Assembly: GCA_020226215.1 (NCBI GenBank)
Contig: CM035227.1
Span: 108,731,732-108,795,731, forward strand
Direction: 5' to 3'
DNA from: Sindora glabra
Taxonomy: Eukaryota > Streptophyta > Magnoliopsida > Fabales > Fabaceae
Length of the DNA: 64,000 nucleotides
Part shown: one piece after another, positions 54,301 to 60,300 of the stretch
How positions within the stretch are numbered: the stretch's first letter is position 1
How the letters are laid out: every line of letters begins with the position of its first letter
The notes under the pieces: model-generated
Databases searched by the model: none
What the model saw: only the letters and a program-made list of their open reading frames with translations
Told to the model about the DNA's origin: nothing
Translations under genes and position numbers: made by a program

Positions 54301-57300
54301 TCATCTTCATCATGATAAAATCATAGATAGAGGCGGTTCATTCAAGTGTAATTAATAAGGCTTAATGCAAACTAGATAATATTAAGACAAGAAAAAAATA
54401 ATTTATGATTCAAAATATAACCTATATACAAAACATTGCCAAAATAAGTGTTAGTCCACTACCCCTAACAAATAAAGATGTTATCTTTTTATGATATGGG
54501 AAGAAAGTGGAGTTAAGTGTGAAACTAGATAGAACACATTAAGGAAAAAGTATTTCTTATCTACAAATGATCAAAGATACATGTATATATACAAGTAGTC
54601 ATGGGACTATCAATTAGATACAACCAATGTCCAATGTGGAACTACCTAGTAATATTAGAACCTAACAAATACATATATTTATAACATTGTCTAACACTCC
54701 CCCTCAAGTTAGAGCACATAGATTACATGTACTAAGCATGTTACAAATGAACTAAATGTGAGGACCTCTAAGAGACTTAGTACGAACATCAGCAAATTGG
54801 TCATTTGAGTTGATATGGCTAGTGATAATACAACCAGATAGCACCTTCTCTCAAATAAAATGATAGTCAATTTCTCTATGATTAGTCCTGTCATGAAAAA
54901 TTGGATTGAATGCAATATGAAGTGCAACTTGATCATCACACAATAACTCCATCTGAGACATCTCTGTAAATTTCAATTCCTGAATCAATTGTTCTATCCA
55001 CATAAGTTCACAAGTTGCTAAGGTCATAGCATGATATTTAGCCTTACTGCTTGATCTAGCTACGACCTCTTGCATTTTACTTTTCCATTATATAAGATTA
55101 CGACCAATAAAGATATAGTGTCCTGAAGTGGATTGTCTACTAGATGGAGATCTTACTCAATCACCATCAAAATATCCAATCACATTAGTATGTCTTTTGT
55201 TCTCATATAATAATCCTTAAGTAGGTGAGCCCTTAATATATCTTAGAATTCAAACTACCACATCCCAGTGACCATTACATGGAGACTAAAGGAAGCAGCT
55301 AACAACACTAATAGCAAAAGAAATACCTAGCTGAGTAATAGTAACATAATTTAGTTCACCAACCAATATTTAGTATCTTTTAGGATTAGATAGAGACTCC
55401 CCCTATCCTGGAAGAAGTTTTGTGTTGGGATTCATAGGAGAATCTATTGGCCAACAATTGAACATCCTAGTTTCCCCCAAAATGTCAGCATACTTCCTTT
55501 GAGAAATTACAATCCCTGACTTGGACTATGTAACTTGAATACCAATTAAGTATTTCAAAGATCCCAAATCTTTAGTCTGAAAATGACTAAATAAATGTGG
55601 TTTTAGCCGACTCATTCCATCTTGATCATCCCCAATAATGACAATATCATCAACGTATACAACTAGACAAATGGACCTCCCTCAAAGGTATGTTTGTAGA
55701 AAACTGAGTGATCAGATTTACATTGAATCATGCCAAACTCCTAGATAACTATGTTAAAATGTCCAAACCAAGCATATGGAGATTGCTTCAAGCCATAAAG
55801 TGAGCAATGAAGGTTGCAAACCAACCCAGACTCCCCCTGATCAACAAAGCCAAGAGGTTGCTCCATATAAAATATCTTTTTTGAAGCTCGCCAAAAAAAA
55901 AAAGGCATTTTTAATGTCAAGCTAATGCAACGACCAATTATGCATAACCACCATAGATAAAAAGAGTCGAATAGAGGACATCTTAGCCAAAAGAGAGAAA
56001 GTATCAACATAGTCCAATCCATAAACCTAAGGGTGCCCTTTGGCAAGTAAACAAGCCTTAAGTCATATTATGAACAAAACATGCAACCAAATAGTCAAGA
56101 AGAAAGATCACACAAAGGTTAATCAAGAAATAAGATAGAATAAGGAAATTTGAGCTAAAGAATAGAAGGCATTCTATTAATAAGTAGCAACAACAATATC
56201 ACCCCAGAAATAAAAGAGAACATTCTTATGAAAATAAAGGTGCAACCAATCTCAATCAAATATCTATTTTTACATTTAACAACCCATTTTGTTAAGGAGC
56301 ATAAGCACAAGAGGTTGATGTGCAATTCCTTGGGAAGAAAAATAATTAGTAAAATTTGTAGAGAAGTATTCAAGGGCATTATCACTACACAAGTTTTGAA
56401 AAGATGTGTTAAACTAGGTTTTTACTTCAGCATAAAAAGATTCAAATATAGAAAACAATTCAAAGCAACTTTTCATTAAATATAACCAAGTGCAACATAA
56501 ATAATCATCAATTAAAGTCACAAAGGACCAAAAACCAGCATCAATATAAGCTATAAAGTACCAAAAACTAAGGATGGACACAACACAATTAGGACCCCAA
56601 GTATCAAAATGAACTAAAATAAATAACGATGCAGCATGATTATTGATTTTTTTTTTAAAGGAAGTTGGAAATTGTATACCAAGTTGATAAGACTCGCAAT
56701 GACAAGAAGTCAAGGTAGAAACACCAAGAAACATATTTTGAAGCTTTGATAAACTAGCATGGCCTAAACAATTGTGGAGAAGAATAGGAGATTCAATAGT
56801 AGTGCAAGCCACTTGAGAAGTGGGAAGGTTGAGATGATAAAAACCCGCTAACTCACGTCCTAAGGTAATTATTTGACACTTGCCCTGGTCCTAAATAAGA
56901 ACAGTATCATTATTAAATATGATAGAACAATTAAGATCATGGATAACTCTACTAACAAATACAAGATTATAAGGACAATAAGGCATACAAAGGACAGAGT
57001 CTAAAGGCATAGAAGGTAAAGGTTTGGCACAATCTACAACCATTGCAACTGTTTTTGATACATCAACTAAAGTCACAAAAGGCAAAGAATTAGATGCATG
57101 AAAGGAAGAAAGTATAAGAAGGTTAACAAACATGATTAAAGGCACTTGAATCAGGAACCCATGTTCCTAGAGAAAGAGATTGAGTAGAACAAACAACAAA
57201 ATTACCCATAACCAATGAGAATGACTGATTAGATGCTTGATACCTAAGATAATCATTGTAGATGAAGCCAATGAGTGTGTGATAGAATGCTAGGGCTGTC

Positions 57301-60300
57301 TATTAGATTGTTCAAACAAAGAATCATCAATATAGGCAAGATGGACGAAGAGATCGACTACGTAGTTTAGAACATTGCTCCCTAGTGTGGCCCCATTGTT
57401 GATAGTAAGTACACTTGAGGCAATACTTTTTGATAGCAATGAGAGCCACAATATAAGTCCCAAAATTGTTAGAAGAATTATTACTAGTCATCCTAGAGCC
57501 AAAGAAAGGTGCAAAGCAAGATCAAAAAAGCAAACCAAAAATAGTCAGTAGAGTGTTGTAGTTGAGGCAGTGAGTGGTGGTCGGAGCAACAACTAAACAC
57601 TTGAGTTTGATAAAAGAGATCACCCTGAGCAAGATGGTACAAGCAATGAAAGAAAATGACTATCAAAGAAGGCAAATCAAAGCTAGACAGAGATTGGGCC
57701 ACATGTCAAAAGATTGTGCACATGACAACACATGCAATGATTACCGACAATTTAACTCCAATGAAATACTAGAAAAGAAAGGCTGAGAGGACTGTTGGAG
57801 ATCAATCGGTGGCTAATGGTGCCCAGAAATGTATGGGTGGCAATGGCACTGGAAAAGAAGAGAAGAAAAAATTGAGTCTAGAGTTTTTGCAATCCAACTC
57901 TTGATACCAAGTGAAATTAGTTTGAATACATGGAGGAAAAAGTATTTCTTATTTATAACTAATCAAAGTTACATGTGTGTATATATATATATACGTAGTA
58001 ACAGGACTACCTACTAGATACAACCAATGTGGAACTACCTAGTAACACTAAAACCTAACAAATATATATATTTACAATATTGTCTAACATAAAGTAATGT
58101 TATAAGAAGGACGACCACATTTAGTCTAAGTCATTTGTTTTTGCATTGTGAGATGCCTTAGCAATTGTGGACTAGCTTTGCCAAGGTTTCAAGGGTTTCT
58201 CTAACTACTTTAACAATCTTGATTCTACTAGACTTGAATTACTAGAATAGGTTGGAATTGTTTGAGCAAATTGCTTAGCATCATGATATTTGATATATAA
58301 CAGGTTGCAAAAGATTCTTCAACCAATTAATCGGATCATATCAATTATAATTTTTAAAATCAAACTGGTTATTGAACCGAAAAAGTCAGTGGTTCACTTA
58401 TTCACTAATTTAACTAGTGATTTACTAGTTAAATTAATTTTGAATTAAAAATATAAATTACATATATACATATATATACATTAGTATTATAAATATTTAT
58501 AATAACAAGTCATGCTGAAACTAAAAAAATAAAAATAAAATATAAGTTAATGATATAAACAAATAAATAATAAAATATAATAAATATCTCAATAATTTAT
58601 ACTAGAAATATTTTTAAAAAAATAATGTAAATTCAATTGATCTAAACATATTAAACCTCAACTATTGTGAAATAATAAATTTTTATTTTTTTTACAAAAA
58701 ATATATAAAACTTGTAAAATTCAATACTAGTCCAGTTCACTAGTTTTGACCGATTCACATCAATTTTAACTAACCCTTAACTAGACCGACTCAATAGCCA
58801 ATTTACCAATCCAGTTACAAATCATCTTCCAAACATAATTCTTCACTCACCCTCAAGCTAAAACATATATTTGTCACGTGCAACAAGCTTGTTACATATG
58901 TGATCCATCATGGACCTTGAAGGAACTTTGTAAACACATCAGCTAATCAATCATTTGAATTGACAAAGATGATGTTTTTTCATTTCACTTGATCTTTTCT
59001 CAAATGAAGCGACAATCAAATTCAACATGCTTGGTCCTTTCATGAAAAATAGGTTTTGATGCAATGTGCAATGCCACCTAATTGTCACATAAGCTCCATG
59101 GGCCCAAGTTCATACAAATTTAGCTCCTTTATCAATGGTTTCAACCAAATAAGTTCACATGTAGGTAATGCATGGCCTAATACTCAGCCTCTACACACAA
59201 TCTCCCCACCATACTATGCTTGTTAGTTTACCATGAAAATAAGATTCTTTCCAATAAGAACACAACAATCAAGGGCGAACATCAATGACTTTGAGATCCA
59301 TCCTAATCACTATCGGAGTATTTAACAATCCAATCCAAGTGCATCCTCTATCTTCCAATGATAAACAATTGCTGAAGCTTCCTTTATTGTATCCAAGAAT
59401 CTGTATGACATTCCAATGAACTTCACAAGATGAGTTAAGGAATTGACTCACCATGCTATTAGTTCGACAGACTCAAGTAACCCCAAACAGAGAAAAATGC
59501 TTACTCCCCAACTACCAAGCAACAACTGGCTATTAGTCTTAGAGCTAAGTAAACACATCACAGAGGAAGCATATTAGTTTGGATCTTAATTCCTTTCTTC
59601 TTCCATTGTACTATACCACTAAATGTATGCAAAACACTCATAACCATAGGATAAACAAAATTTCTTCTCATTGAAGAGGTAAAATCACATAATGAAAGTT
59701 GCACTTAAAATAAATCTACACCAATTTACAACGCATTACCTTTAAAATTTCTAGCTCCAGCCCCAACAAAATCTATGGCCTTTGTATTCATCGTCCCAAA
59801 CTTCACATCCTTACATGAGTTATACAGACCTTCTCCAAAAGTTTCAGTCACATAAAAATCAATTCCATCCACAGTCATATTGCCATTAACCTAAAATGAA
59901 GAAAAGATGATGATGATTATTAAATTAAAATTTCAACAGACTAAACGAAGAACATATCTCATGAAAAATATCAATTAATAGCAACCCAAAGTTGGCGTGC
60001 AACAAGATTTTGTTTATGGCTTCTCATTGGCTTAAAGTTCACAATTACATTCATGGGGTAAGTATAATTACAAAGTCATTGACATCTATTCTAGAACTTT
60101 GATCGGATGTTTCTTGTTTTAGGTTTATGTATTTTCTTAGTTAGAGGACAGCTTATCCCCTTTTTCATGTTATCCTTTCCTTCAAAAATTTTCCCCAAAA
60201 AAATATATATATAGTCTAAAGTGAATTTTGGCTGACAAAATTGGACTCATTTATAAAGCTGGGATCAAATGTTTTCAAAATGCCAAACGCCTGACCTCAG

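Larger units (their letters stand above)
54520..58089 (-). mobile_element. Copia retrotransposon G, minus strand
   Basis: The LTRs are 54520-54696 (3') and 57912-58089 (5'), about 177 bp each. Both contain TGTTAGACAATGTTATAA / TGTTAGACAATATTGTAA starts on the minus strand. A primer-binding site TGGTATCAAGAGTTGG lies at 57909-57894 and a polypurine tract (AACTTGAGGGGGAG) at 54697-54710. The internal order on the minus strand is zinc knuckle, protease, integrase, reverse transcriptase and RNase H. No clean target duplication is visible. The gag is mostly lost. Confidence 0.88.
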
